Positions 1 through 8,681 of a stretch of 18,359 bases of DNA are shown here, piece after piece. Source of the DNA: Candidatus Cloacimonadota bacterium (GTDB lineage Bacteria > Cloacimonadota > Cloacimonadia > Cloacimonadales > Cloacimonadaceae). The position numbers were made by a program, and so were the translations under genes. Position 1 is the stretch's first letter, and every line of letters begins with the position of its first letter. Location of the stretch: positions 1 to 18,359 of the forward strand of contig JAQUJJ010000068.1 in the NCBI GenBank assembly GCA_028681035.1, read 5' to 3'. The notes under the pieces are model-generated. The model was not told the origin of the DNA. It searched no databases and was given only the letters and a program-made list of their open reading frames with translations.

Positions 1-423
1 GGCATCATGTTCCGCATGGGACGTGGAGAAATCTTTGTGGATAATATGTTTTCCGGGGGTATTGCGGCGCCTGTAGATGACAAGACCGGCATAATCTGCG
101 GACCGGCGGTGACCATAGACCCTACCGAAGATATAGATTTTGACTATCACCCCATCTCAAAGGTGAGGATCACCGGAGCTCAATTGCCCTATTGGAAAGA
201 GACCCTGGAGCTGATCAGCAGCGTCTCCGAGATTGTGCCCGGGATCAAATCTGTGGGCTGGGACGTGGCAATTACAGAAAATGGCCCGCTACTGGTGGAG
301 GGTAATGTGCCTTGGGGCATATTTGGCCTGCAATTGCCTTATCAGAAGGGAAGAATGCATAAGATACTGCCGTATCTGGACTCAAAACAAGTGCTGAGCA
401 TTCATCGCAAGTATCAGGAATAG
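1..423 (+). CDS. Sugar-transfer-associated ATP-grasp protein, C-terminal part (5' end outside window)
   Basis: The frame is open from the first base, so the gene begins upstream; about 140 C-terminal residues are seen. They align by eye with the C-terminal halves of the two paralogues at 2234-3367 and 3453-4595: an FRMG segment, a D-N-(M/F)-x-(S/T)-G-G-(I/M) segment followed by APVD, a QLPYW segment, then IKSVGWDVAIT and a final LLVEGN. The Glu and Asn of that last motif sit where ATP-grasp enzymes bind Mg-ATP; the paralogues have EAN, here EGN. The family (ATPgrasp_ST type) occurs in surface-polysaccharide loci and is predicted to ligate a carboxylate to an amine or similar acceptor, but its substrate is unknown. 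No stop interrupts the visible part, so this may be the intact member of the family in this locus. Confidence 0.85.
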   Translation, partial: GIMFRMGRGEIFVDNMFSGGIAAPVDDKTGIICGPAVTIDPTEDIDFDYHPISKVRITGAQLPYWKETLELISSVSEIVPGIKSVGWDVAITENGPLLVEGNVPWGIFGLQLPYQKGRMHKILPYLDSKQVLSIHRKYQE

Positions 424-478
424 AAGGCCTGAAATTGACACGTGTGGAGTATTATGTTTAATGACCGTAAGGACCTGA

Positions 479-1960
479 ATGGAGAAAATGGCTTCTACCA
501 ATAAGCAATACATAAAGAATATCGGCATTATCTCAGTGGGTCCTTTAATCGCAACAATCCTGGGTTTCCTCGCTGAACCATGGATTTCCAGGGCATGGGG
601 ACCGATGGTGTTTGGAATTGGCGCATACTACACATCAATTATAACTATGGTTTCAGGTCTGATGTTTTTGCGCTATGATTTTGCCATTGTACAGGCAAAA
701 ACCAGGAGAGAAGCTCATAGTCTTCTGGCCCTGTGTATCATCGTCATGTTATTAATGCTCGTAATTGTTGCGCCACTTTATAAATACATTGGTAAGCTAG
801 CCCAAGATGACTTCCCTTTTGAAAGATATGGAGCCATTATGTTCTTGTCAGCAGCATTTGCATCGTTGGCAACTCTGCTCAGATTCTGGTACTCGGGGAA
901 GAAGAAATTTATCGCGATATCTGGCTCACTAATACTTAGCTCGGTTTCTAATACCTCATTGCTGCTTGTGTATGGGGCGTTAGGGAAAGTTAGTGAAGGA
1001 AACATGATTTTCATCAGGGTGTTTTCAAATATCCTGGTGACCATAGTATTGATCATACCATATTTCAGGAAGGATCTTTGGATTACCTTGCGATGCGTTA
1101 GCGTTAAAAGCATTGCCTCAGCTGCGAAAATGTTTAGACGATATCCACTATATGAATATTGGGGTTATGCTGCAAACCTGGCATCCTTAACGATCCCCGT
1201 AATTCTGATAACCCGTTACTGGGGTCAAGACACTACTGGCCTTTATGCCAAAGCATTGAGCATTTTACAAATGATGGTTTTATTTATTGGGAATTCTGTA
1301 AATCGAGTATTGCATAAAGAAGCCGCGGATATTATAAATAGAAAGGAAAGCCCGGCAAGGCTTTTAAGCCAAACCTGCAGGGGGCTGATAAAATTCTCAA
1401 TTTTCCCGACTTTGTTTCTTGTGTTGTTAGCTCCTGAATTGTTTTCTGTACTTTTAGGAAGCCAATGGCGATTATCCGGAGTGTTTTCTCAGTATCTATC
1501 AGTCTGGACATTTACAGCAATTCTATCTAACGCTATGTTGCCGATGTTTGGCATTTTAAACAAGCAGTTACAGCTATCTGTCTTCACAATATCGACCTTA
1601 ATTGTGAGAGTAATCATTCTAGTTTACATGGGCAGGATAGGTTCACATATTGTTGTCGCAACTGCAGTGTTCGCATTAGGTAATTTTATTGTATTAGGGA
1701 TAAAAAGTGGATATATATTGGCAATAGGGGGCGTTAACTTGAAGACCATGGGCATGTATTTGGGTGGATTACTCGTTAAAATGTCTCCCTATGTTGTTGC
1801 AATTTTATTCGTAAAAACAATCCTTAAACTTAACGGTCTCTTATCTCTTATAGTAGGTGGCGTTTTAGCGTTGCCATATATTTATTACTTCTATTTGAAG
1901 GATTCTGGCCTAGTCAGCATGATGATTAAGAAAGGGAAAAATATCCTGAAAATAGCTTAG
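479..1960 (+). CDS. wzx: Wzx-like polysaccharide / lipid-linked oligosaccharide flippase
   Basis: This 493-residue, very hydrophobic protein has about 12-14 predicted membrane segments by eye, starting near residues 13-35, 44-66 and 82-104 and continuing to the C-terminus, which ends in a basic tail (MMIKKGKNILKIA). Length, spacing of helices and the N-terminal pattern (KNIGIISVGPLIATILGF, then EPWISRAWGP) fit the Polysacc_synt/Wzx branch of the MOP transporter superfamily, which moves undecaprenyl-diphosphate-linked repeat units across the inner membrane. The ATG at 479 has an AAGGA five bases upstream (469-473); an in-frame ATG at 488 is less well placed. The gene is more AT-rich than its neighbours, as is common for Wzx genes. 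It follows the ATP-grasp gene by 55 bases. A Wzy polymerase would be the usual partner but none is visible here. Confidence 0.88.
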   Translation: MEKMASTNKQYIKNIGIISVGPLIATILGFLAEPWISRAWGPMVFGIGAYYTSIITMVSGLMFLRYDFAIVQAKTRREAHSLLALCIIVMLLMLVIVAPLYKYIGKLAQDDFPFERYGAIMFLSAAFASLATLLRFWYSGKKKFIAISGSLILSSVSNTSLLLVYGALGKVSEGNMIFIRVFSNILVTIVLIIPYFRKDLWITLRCVSVKSIASAAKMFRRYPLYEYWGYAANLASLTIPVILITRYWGQDTTGLYAKALSILQMMVLFIGNSVNRVLHKEAADIINRKESPARLLSQTCRGLIKFSIFPTLFLVLLAPELFSVLLGSQWRLSGVFSQYLSVWTFTAILSNAMLPMFGILNKQLQLSVFTISTLIVRVIILVYMGRIGSHIVVATAVFALGNFIVLGIKSGYILAIGGVNLKTMGMYLGGLLVKMSPYVVAILFVKTILKLNGLLSLIVGGVLALPYIYYFYLKDSGLVSMMIKKGKNILKIA

Positions 1961-2233
1961 CACAGCAGCATCATCTTTTCACGCGAGAATTATTTCTGGT
2001 ACCGTATCAGAGGCTAATGCTAATAAGGTTTCCAATGCAGGGTGAAAGGGTATATATCATGCAGAAGCACACATTCCGGAACAAGGTGGATAATAAGTTC
2101 CTCCCTCGGATTCTGCGAGGTTAGCGAGCAGATTATGATAGGGGCAAATAGATGAGCTATCTCATGAGAGTTGACGATAAACTGCGAGTAAGTCGAATAA
2201 TTATAAAATCAAGCTAGGCATAGGAGGATAATA

Positions 2234-3367
2234 ATGAGCAAGATAACTACAGGTACGAGGAGTATGTCCAAATAATTTATTCTGTATCAGCTAACTCACG
2301 GTAGACTAAGAAACTCAAAGTTAGTTACCGGAGTTCTGCAATTTTGTCTGGTGATAATCTTGAATATGTTCACAGATTGGGAAGAGGTACACCACATCCT
2401 CAGCTTCTTCCGTAGCAAGAAACTGAGATTTTCTTGGATTGATATAATTCAGAGTTGCTTTTCCTATGGCTGTACTATAAACGATTATTTTACTTTCTCT
2501 TTTTAAAAATTAAAGCCCAGCCAGAGAGCTACCTATATTACTGAGAGCAAAAGGAACTGCGTATATAAGCAGCTAAATTTGAGATTAAGAAACCTGACGG
2601 CAGATAAGTTTGAGTTTTATCAACAATTTGAACAGTTTATGCGCAGAGACGTGCTTTTACTCAATGACTCAAGCGATTTCAAAGTGCTGGACGCTTGGTG
2701 TAAGAGTCAAGGTAGATTTGTGATCAAACCCAGGTATGGGACTGGGGGTTATGGAGTTGAGATAATGGAATATGATCCAATTCCAGGGGTAACATTAGTG
2801 TATTTAAAGGAGTTAACTGAGCTAGGGAAATATGTTCTTGAAGAACTGATCAGACAACACCTTGAAACTGCAAGATTCAATCCCAGATCAGTAAATTCGA
2901 TTCGGGTTATGACGATAGAAAAGCAGGGAATTGTAGAGTTTATAGGACCTATGTTCAGAATGGGAAATGGAGGCGTAATGGATAATTTTCATTCCGGAGG
3001 AATGGTAGCGCCGGTTGATTTGGAGACGGGAAAGATCTCTGCCGGGGCGATAACGATGGACTTTATCGATGGCAAGGTGATCACTATCCATCCTTTGACC
3101 GGGGTAGAGATTGTAGGCCATCAACTGCCATATTGGCCAGAGCTTGTCGAGTTTATCAAGCAGCTCTGCCGAGAAATAGAGGGCCATAAATCCATAGGTT
3201 GGGATATTGCCATCAGTCCTGAAGGCCCCGTGCTGATAGAGGCAAATAGCATGCCGAATACTTCTGCGATGCAGTTTCTTGCAAACAAGGGCATGCTGGA
3301 GGAGCTGTTGCCTTACATAGACCACAGATATCTCTTTCCTGCCCAAAGAAGAAGATACGGCTTATAG
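2234..3367 (+). pseudogene. Sugar-transfer-associated ATP-grasp gene, copy A, two in-frame stops
   Basis: An ATG at 2234 with GGAGG six bases upstream opens a frame of 377 codons that matches copy B (3453-4595) along its whole length, with only a three-codon length difference near the start. TAA codons interrupt it at 2273-2275 (copy B has GAA) and 2504-2506 (copy B has TGC); no frameshift is seen. The undisturbed part, from about 2507 to the TAG at 3367, carries the ATP-grasp features: RFVIKPRYG with the ATP-binding Lys and glycine loop (GTGGYG), the hinge VLEELI, the NPRSVNSIRVMT strand, DNFHSGG, and SIGWDIAI followed by VLIEAN, which supplies the metal-binding Glu and Asn. An internal TTG restart at 2579 would lack the N-terminal ~115 residues. 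The 273 bases before the start (1961-2233) hold no gene I recognise. Pseudogenisation is the simplest reading; sequencing error or suppression cannot be excluded. Confidence 0.8.
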
Positions 3368-3452
3368 CTCTGTTGATATTTTTAATGGCGTGCAAGCAGT
3401 ATTACGATTTTCATAGTACTATTCGCTCAGAACAGATAGTGTGGAGGATATG

Positions 3453-4595
3453 ATGGCAATTAAGAAGTCATTTTATACTACAGGAAAGAATAAGACAAGG
3501 GAATTTATTCTGTATCAGCTAACCCACAGCAGACTAAGAAATTCCAGATTAGTTACAAGGGCTCTGCAGTTTTGTTTGGTGATTATCTTGAATATTCCCA
3601 CCGATTGGAAAGAAGTGCAACGCTACTTTGGCTATTTCCGTAGCAAGAAGCTTAGCTGCTCTTGGCTTGATATAATTCGGAGTTGCTTTTCCTATGGATC
3701 TACGATAGAAGAATACTTTGTCTTCTATTTTTGCAAGCGAGAGCCCAGAGAGAGGGCAAGCTATATCACCGAGAGCATAAGGCACTGTGTAAGTAAACAG
3801 CTAAATATGCCTTTCATTGATTTGATGCGGGACAAATTTCAATTTCATCAACAGTTTGAAAGATTCATGCAGAGAGAAGCGGTCTTGCTCAATAGCTCCA
3901 GCGATTTTGCTGTGCTGGACGCCTATTGCAAGCGGCAGGGTAGATTTGTGATCAAGCCCAGGTATGGGGCTGAAGGCTATGGAGTTGAGATTGTGGATTA
4001 TGATCCTCAACCGGGGCTAACATCCGCATATATAAAAGAGTTATCAAAGCGCGGAGATTTTGTCCTTGAAGAAGTGATCAGCTAACATCCTGAAACAGCG
4101 AAATTCAATCCCAGATCAGTAAATTCGATCCGGGTGATGACCATAGAAAAACAAGGGGTTATGGAGCTGATTGGTGCCTTTTTCAGAATGGGGAATGGGG
4201 GTGTTATAGACAATTTCTCTACTGGAGGAATAGCGGCTCCCATTGACCTGAAGACTGGAAAGATTACCGCCGGAGCGATCACGATGGATCCTACGGATGA
4301 TAGAGTGATCACAATCCATCCTCTGACAAAGGTTGAGATCATTGATCACCAATTACCTTATTGGCCAGAGATTATCAAGCTTATCGAGCAGTTGTGCCGG
4401 GACATAAAAGGCGATAAATCGATTGGTTGGGATATTGCCATCAGTCCTGAAGGACCATTGTTGATAGAGGCAAATTGTACATGGGGGAGCTCCATGCTAC
4501 AGCTTACCCAGGACAAAGGCATGTTGGAGAAACTACTGCCCTACATAGATCACAGCTATCTCTTTCCGGCACAAAGAAAGAGATATGGCCTATAG
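3453..4595 (+). pseudogene. Sugar-transfer-associated ATP-grasp gene, copy B, one in-frame stop
   Basis: This 380-codon frame starts at the ATG at 3453, five bases after GGAGG (3443-3447); the ATG at 3450 and GTG at 3441 are worse placed. It is interrupted once, by TAA at 4083-4085, where copy A has CAA (Gln), consistent with a single C-to-T change. Downstream of the stop the frame continues unbroken to TAG at 4595. The N-terminal part has the ATP-binding segment RFVIKPRYGAEGYGVEI and hinge VLEEVIS; the catalytic C-terminal part (SIGWDIAI, LLIEAN) lies beyond the stop, so the 210-residue truncated product could not be an active ligase. Stretches of more than 20 identical bases are shared with copy A (around 2877-2905 and 4105-4130; around 3199-3227 and 4426-4454). 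The likeness continues about 25 bases past the stop codons, so this is a tandem duplication. Confidence 0.8.
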
Positions 4596-4661
4596 CTCCG
4601 TTAAAGGTTTTTAAGGGCTTTTAAGCCCAATTGTCATAAAATAGACTACAAGGAGATACGA

Positions 4662-4895
4662 ATGATTGATTTTCTTAAGATTATCAGCGAGACTCTGGAG
4701 AGAGATCTTGATGAGCTGAAGCCGGAAGATGAATTCCGCGAATATGAGGAATGGGACTCTTTGGCCTATCTTTCCGTGATATCCATTATCGACGAGGAGT
4801 ATGGCCTGGTAATACCCCGTGATGAATATAGCAAGATGAAGACTCTGGCTGATGTGTATGACTATGTTATAAAGCATCAGGGGGAAGAGGACTAA
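4662..4895 (+). CDS. Acyl carrier protein
   Basis: This 77-residue acidic protein has the ACP fold pattern. The 4'-phosphopantetheine attachment Ser is residue 33 in EWDSLAYLSVI, where DSL is the usual motif, followed by the helix IIDEEYGLVI and a closing helix with TLADVYDYV. It resembles the stand-alone ACPs of secondary and polysaccharide clusters rather than housekeeping AcpP, which would have DSLDTVEL-like residues. The ATG has an excellent ribosome site, AAGGAG at 4650-4655, six bases away. The stop is three bases before the KS-III start at 4899, so the two are probably co-translated. It would carry the growing acyl chain for the two KS/KR pairs that follow. It needs a phosphopantetheinyl transferase encoded elsewhere. 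Confidence 0.93.
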   Translation: MIDFLKIISETLERDLDELKPEDEFREYEEWDSLAYLSVISIIDEEYGLVIPRDEYSKMKTLADVYDYVIKHQGEED

Positions 4896-4898
4896 GCA

Positions 4899-5957
4899 AT
4901 GGCATACTTCTCGCATCAGGGTGTGGCAATTACCGCCCTTGCAGCAGCGGTACCCAAACAGATATTCAATAATCTTACCGACAATCCTCACTTTCAGAAG
5001 GAAGATGTGGAAGCTATTGTGGCTAAGACAGGTATCTATCAGAGACGGGTGGCTCCAGAAGGTATGTGCGCGTCGGATTTATGCTTTCAGGCTGCGCAGC
5101 AGTTGATTGAAGAGAATGGGATCGATAAAAGCGAAATAGACATTTTAATCTTTGTTTCCCAAACACCTGATTACCGGATGCCTGCTACTTCTATCATCCT
5201 GCAGCACCGCTTGGGGCTGCCGAAGTCCTGTGCGGCCTTTGATGTGAATCTGGGCTGTTCCGGATTTGTGGTGGGGCTCAATCTGGCCTTTAGTCTGGCC
5301 CAGCAGCCAGCAATCAGAAAGGTTTTACTGCTGAACGGTGAAACCCGGACCCGGGTGTATTCTCAAAAAGATAGAAAGACAGGATTTCTTTTTGGTGACG
5401 CGGGCTCGGCCTGTATAGTGGAGAAAACCGGAACGGACTCCAAGTCATATTTCCTGATCGATTCCGATGGAGAAAAGAGCGACTATATCAAGATCGATTC
5501 CGGAGGCTACCGGCATCCCAGTACCTGTGAATCTGTGCAGGAAAAAGTATATGAAAATGGCTCGGTACGGACGGATGAACAGGGCTATATGGATGGCAAT
5601 GGTGTATTTGAATTTGTAATCATAGAAGTGCCCAGACAGATCAAGAAACTTTATAAGCAGACAGAGCAAACGAAGGAAGAGATTGATTACTTCGTTTTTC
5701 ATCAGGCCAATAAATTTATGAATGAGCATCTGGTAAAGAAGATGAAGCTGGATCCGGACAAAGTACCATTCTGTCTGGATAGATATGGTAATACCAGCTC
5801 GGTATCGATTCCCTTGACCATCGTCTCCGAACTAAAGGTCCCGCTATCAGGCGCAAGCAAGCGTGTGTTGATCAGCGGATTTGGTGTGGGCTTGTCATTG
5901 GGCAGCGCCATCCTGGATCTGGAGCAAGTGCAGGTAAGTAAGCTCTTGGAAGTGTGA
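4899..5957 (+). CDS. 3-oxoacyl-ACP synthase III family protein (KS-III, first copy)
   Basis: The protein has 352 residues, slightly longer than FabH (about 317-330). It has the KS-III catalytic triad: Cys120 in NLGCSGFVVGL, His268 in VFHQANKF, and Asn298 in YGNTSSVSIPL. The early segment VAKTGIYQRRVAPEG and the LIFVSQTPDY segment are also typical of FabH-like enzymes. KS-III enzymes condense a short acyl-CoA with malonyl-ACP to a 3-oxoacyl-ACP by decarboxylative Claisen condensation; some relatives (CerJ type) instead transfer acyl groups to sugars. Three bases separate it from the ACP stop, and its TGA (5955-5957) lies just before the SDR start at 5963. A second copy follows at 6780 with all three catalytic residues at the same positions. 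I infer it starts a short chain for a sugar decoration; a housekeeping fabH role is unlikely in this context. Confidence 0.9.
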   Translation: MAYFSHQGVAITALAAAVPKQIFNNLTDNPHFQKEDVEAIVAKTGIYQRRVAPEGMCASDLCFQAAQQLIEENGIDKSEIDILIFVSQTPDYRMPATSIILQHRLGLPKSCAAFDVNLGCSGFVVGLNLAFSLAQQPAIRKVLLLNGETRTRVYSQKDRKTGFLFGDAGSACIVEKTGTDSKSYFLIDSDGEKSDYIKIDSGGYRHPSTCESVQEKVYENGSVRTDEQGYMDGNGVFEFVIIEVPRQIKKLYKQTEQTKEEIDYFVFHQANKFMNEHLVKKMKLDPDKVPFCLDRYGNTSSVSIPLTIVSELKVPLSGASKRVLISGFGVGLSLGSAILDLEQVQVSKLLEV

Positions 5958-5962
5958 GGACA

Positions 5963-6733
5963 ATGACAAAGTATCCGAATCCATTTGAACTCAGCGGGAA
6001 GAACATTATTATTACAGGAGCCTCATCCGGGATTGGCAGGACTTGTGCGATAGAGTGCAGCCGGATGGGCGCAAAGCTTTCCCTGATTGGCAGGGACACC
6101 GGGAGACTGGCTGAGACTTACGAGGCGATGGAGGGCACGGGCCATCTTATGCTTGCCCAAGATATCAGCGATTATACGAGCATCGAAACTTTGGTGGCGG
6201 AATCGGTAATGAAGCTGGGCCCGATCGACGGATTTATCCATTCGGCTGGGGTGGGTTTGAATTTGCCGATGCGACTGATGACTCCGGCTCATTTTGAGAA
6301 GATATTTGCAATAAATGTCTTTGCTGCATTTGAATTTGCCAGGCAGATCGCGAAGAAGAAACATATCCGCGCTACCGGCGGAAGTATGGTGTTCATCGCA
6401 TCGGTGTCCGGAATCAAGGCGGAAGCTGCCAAGATTGGCTATTCCAGCAGCAAGGCGGCGCTGATAAATGGAGTGCGAACCCTGGCCCTGGAATATGCCT
6501 CCAAGAAAATAAGGGCAAATTGCGTATCCCCGGCAGTGTGTCTTACCAGGATGGCTCAAGATTTTTTGGACAAATTGAGTGAAGAGGGGCGCAGAGAGTT
6601 GATTTTACAACATCCACTGGGGCTGGGTGTACCAGAGGATGTTGCCTATTCCTGCATATTTTTACTGTCCGATGCTTCCCGCTGGATCACCGGCAGCAAT
6701 TTGGTGACGGATGGAGGCTACAGTGTTCATTAG
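5963..6733 (+). CDS. SDR-family oxidoreductase, probable 3-oxoacyl-ACP reductase (first copy)
   Basis: This is a classical short-chain dehydrogenase/reductase of 256 residues from the ATG at 5963. It has the NAD(P)-binding TGASSGIG at residues 18-25, an IHSAGVG segment in place of NNAG, a Ser in FIASVSG, and the catalytic YxxxK as Tyr160 and Lys164 (YSSSKAA). The ending WITGSNLVTDGGYSVH is typical of FabG-like SDRs. An Arg after the dinucleotide fold (GRDTGRL) suggests NADPH preference. A GTG at 5954 overlapping the KS stop would add three residues; the ATG is preferred although its GAGG is rather close. Paired with the preceding KS-III it would reduce a 3-oxoacyl-ACP to a 3-hydroxyacyl-ACP. 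It could also act on a sugar nucleotide, but the repeated KS/SDR order favours an acyl substrate. Confidence 0.85.
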   Translation: MTKYPNPFELSGKNIIITGASSGIGRTCAIECSRMGAKLSLIGRDTGRLAETYEAMEGTGHLMLAQDISDYTSIETLVAESVMKLGPIDGFIHSAGVGLNLPMRLMTPAHFEKIFAINVFAAFEFARQIAKKKHIRATGGSMVFIASVSGIKAEAAKIGYSSSKAALINGVRTLALEYASKKIRANCVSPAVCLTRMAQDFLDKLSEEGRRELILQHPLGLGVPEDVAYSCIFLLSDASRWITGSNLVTDGGYSVH

Positions 6734-6779
6734 GGGCTATGGTTGCTTTCATCAAATTACACCACAGGGGGAATGATAT

Positions 6780-7850
6780 ATGCCATTTTTAAAGTTTAAG
6801 CATATAGGTATCACCGGCATAGCGGCGACTGTGCCGACGAAGATAATTGATAATTATACTTACACGCACTTTATGACTGAGAGCGAAGTAAGCTCAATCA
6901 TAAAAATGACAGGTATAGAGAAAAGAAGATTTTCTGATCCTGAAACCTGCTCATCAGACCTTTCTGTACATGCGGCACGATCACTGATGGATTCGCTTGC
7001 TATCGATAGAAAGAGTATCGACGTGTTGATCTTCGTTTCTCAAACTCCAGACTATCGCTCTCCGCCGACATCGATGTTTATAGCAGACAGATTGGGGCTG
7101 AAAAAGGATACCGGAGCTTTTGATGTTAACCTGGGTTGCTCAGGTTTTATTTATGGTTTACAGGCTGCTTTCCTCTACGCTTCTCAAGAAGGCATCAACA
7201 AAGTCTTGCTGCTGAATGCAGAGACCAAATCCAAATCTATTTCAAGCACAGATAAATCGACGTCTCTTCTCTTTGGCGATGGTGCAACAGCCGTAATCGT
7301 AGAAAAAATCAACGAAGACAATCCTACCATAATGTCTATGAATTCCAATGGTGGCGGCTCCAAATTTATCATCATGCCAGCCGGGGGCTACAGAAAACAA
7401 AGTAGCTTTGAGACTCTGCAAGAAAGAGTGTTTCCGGATGGCAGCATCAGAAATGAGGAACAAAGCACTATGGATGGCGAAGCCGTGTTCAATTTTACTA
7501 TAAGCGATGTTCCGAAAGATATCAGAAGCACACTGCAGCAATCCGGGTTTTCCTGGGAGGAGATAGACTACTTTGTCCCTCATCAGGCTAACCGTTTTAT
7601 CACAGATCACATTGCCAGAAAATTCAAGATACCCCAGGATAAAGTGCTGTATTCTTTGCAAAAATACGGTAATACGAGCTCGGTGTCCATACCCTTAACT
7701 CTGGCGGAACATCTTAGCACTCAGGAGTATATCAATAATACCAGATTATTGATGACCGGCTTTGGCGTTGGTCTTTCATGGGGTACGGTTGTCACAAGCC
7801 TTAATGGCTGCAAGAACTGTGGTGTAGCAGAATATGCACCGGATGCATAA
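6780..7850 (+). CDS. 3-oxoacyl-ACP synthase III family protein (KS-III, second copy)
   Basis: This protein has 356 residues and aligns with the KS-III at 4899 over its whole length, with about half the residues the same by eye. The triad is conserved at identical positions: Cys120 (NLGCSGFIYGL), His268 (VPHQANRF) and Asn298 (YGNTSSVSIPL). The start is well supported: AGGGGGA at 6766-6772, seven bases before the ATG. The C-terminus is a little longer and ends with a Cys pair (NGCKNCG) absent from the first copy. The two copies are too different for a recent duplication, so they probably have different substrates; extension of the 3-hydroxyacyl product of the first pair is the natural inference. 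Parallel use for two different acyl groups, or an acyltransferase role, are alternatives. Confidence 0.9.
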   Translation: MPFLKFKHIGITGIAATVPTKIIDNYTYTHFMTESEVSSIIKMTGIEKRRFSDPETCSSDLSVHAARSLMDSLAIDRKSIDVLIFVSQTPDYRSPPTSMFIADRLGLKKDTGAFDVNLGCSGFIYGLQAAFLYASQEGINKVLLLNAETKSKSISSTDKSTSLLFGDGATAVIVEKINEDNPTIMSMNSNGGGSKFIIMPAGGYRKQSSFETLQERVFPDGSIRNEEQSTMDGEAVFNFTISDVPKDIRSTLQQSGFSWEEIDYFVPHQANRFITDHIARKFKIPQDKVLYSLQKYGNTSSVSIPLTLAEHLSTQEYINNTRLLMTGFGVGLSWGTVVTSLNGCKNCGVAEYAPDA

Positions 7851-7869
7851 AGGCTGAGGGGCATAGAAC

Positions 7870-8634
7870 ATGGTTGATGACTTTTTAAATATTGAGCATA
7901 AAGTGCTTCTTATTACAGGCGCGAGCTCCGGAATCGGGCGCAGTATAGCAAGGATCTGTTACGCAAGTGGCGCGAAATTGATCTTGCTGGGCAGAGACGA
8001 GAACAAAATGGCTGAAACCACGGCAGGAATGAATCCAGAAGCTTTTTATCCCATCCTGATTGACCTGACACATTACAAAGAGCTGGAAGAGGCCATCGAT
8101 CAGGCAGTACAACAAATGGGTAAGATCGACGGGTTTTGTCATTGCGCTGGGTTTGAAAAAACTCTATCAATTAAGGCTATGAAGCCTGATTACTATATGG
8201 ATTTGTTTTTGGTGAATGCGGTGGCCGGCTTTGAGCTGGCAAGGCTGCTATCAAAAAAAAAGTATTGCAGCGAAGCGGGGTCGAGTTTTGTTTTTATTTC
8301 TTCGATCACGAGCATCGTTGGTAGAGCAGGTTTAACGGCCTATTCTGCCAGCAAGGGGGCTATCGTCTCTGCAACCAAGGCTATGGCAATAGAACTTGCC
8401 AGGCAAAATATTCGGGTTAACAGTGTGTCCCCCGGGACCGTGATGACTCCGCTAATGGACAGTTTTATCGAAAGACTGGGACCTGAACAAAAAGCCCAAA
8501 GATTGAGCGAGTTTCCCTTAGGTTTTGGTAATCCGGATGATGTCGCAAATTTGGTCGCTTTCTTGTTTTCACATAGAAGCAAATGGATAACAGGCACCAA
8601 TATCATCATTGACGGTGGATATACCGCTAAATGA
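7870..8634 (+). CDS. SDR-family oxidoreductase, probable 3-oxoacyl-ACP reductase (second copy)
   Basis: This is a 254-residue classical SDR. It has TGASSGIG at residues 16-23, a GRDENKMAE segment with Arg positioned for NADPH, FCHCAGF in place of NNAG, FISSITSI with the catalytic Ser, and Tyr158/Lys162 in YSASKGAI. It also has the typical SPGTVMTPL loop and the ending WITGTNIIIDGGYTAK. It is clearly related to the SDR at 5963 and follows its KS-III partner by 19 bases. The TGA stop (8632-8634) overlaps an ATG at 8631, giving an ATGA junction to a 16-codon ORF described separately. Predicted role: reduction of the 3-oxo group made by the second KS-III. Nothing resembling a dehydratase or enoyl reductase is nearby, so hydroxyl groups should be kept in the product. 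Confidence 0.87.
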   Translation: MVDDFLNIEHKVLLITGASSGIGRSIARICYASGAKLILLGRDENKMAETTAGMNPEAFYPILIDLTHYKELEEAIDQAVQQMGKIDGFCHCAGFEKTLSIKAMKPDYYMDLFLVNAVAGFELARLLSKKKYCSEAGSSFVFISSITSIVGRAGLTAYSASKGAIVSATKAMAIELARQNIRVNSVSPGTVMTPLMDSFIERLGPEQKAQRLSEFPLGFGNPDDVANLVAFLFSHRSKWITGTNIIIDGGYTAK

Positions 8635-8681
8635 GAGATCCGATCATTATCAATGCGGATGGTAGCGTTACATTAAGATGA
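8631..8681 (+). other. 16-codon mini-ORF overlapping the SDR stop
   Basis: An ATG at 8631 overlaps the preceding TGA (ATGA at 8631-8634) and opens 16 codons (MRDPIIINADGSVTLR) ending in TGA at 8679-8681. That stop in turn overlaps the ATG at 8678. The overlap is the kind used for translational coupling. The peptide resembles the start of a longer protein, so it may be the first part of a broken gene. I recognise no family. Confidence 0.3.

Noticed and set aside
2152..2168. ATGAG-CTAT-CTCAT hairpin and CTCATGAG palindrome before copy A
   Set aside because: Very short, and nothing nearby suggests an operator or riboswitch.
2888..3346. 152-codon ORF on the minus strand opposite copy A, with a similar one opposite copy B
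   Set aside because: Shadow of the duplicated ATP-grasp sequence; the coding signal is clearly on the + strand.
4615..4628. GGGCTTTTAAGCCC hairpin before the ACP gene, possible terminator
   Set aside because: Stem of five or six pairs with no T-tract after it; it may be only a chance palindrome.
6023..6559. 178-codon ORF on the minus strand
   Set aside because: It lies wholly opposite the SDR at 5963-6733, which has all its catalytic motifs; the minus translation shows no family pattern.
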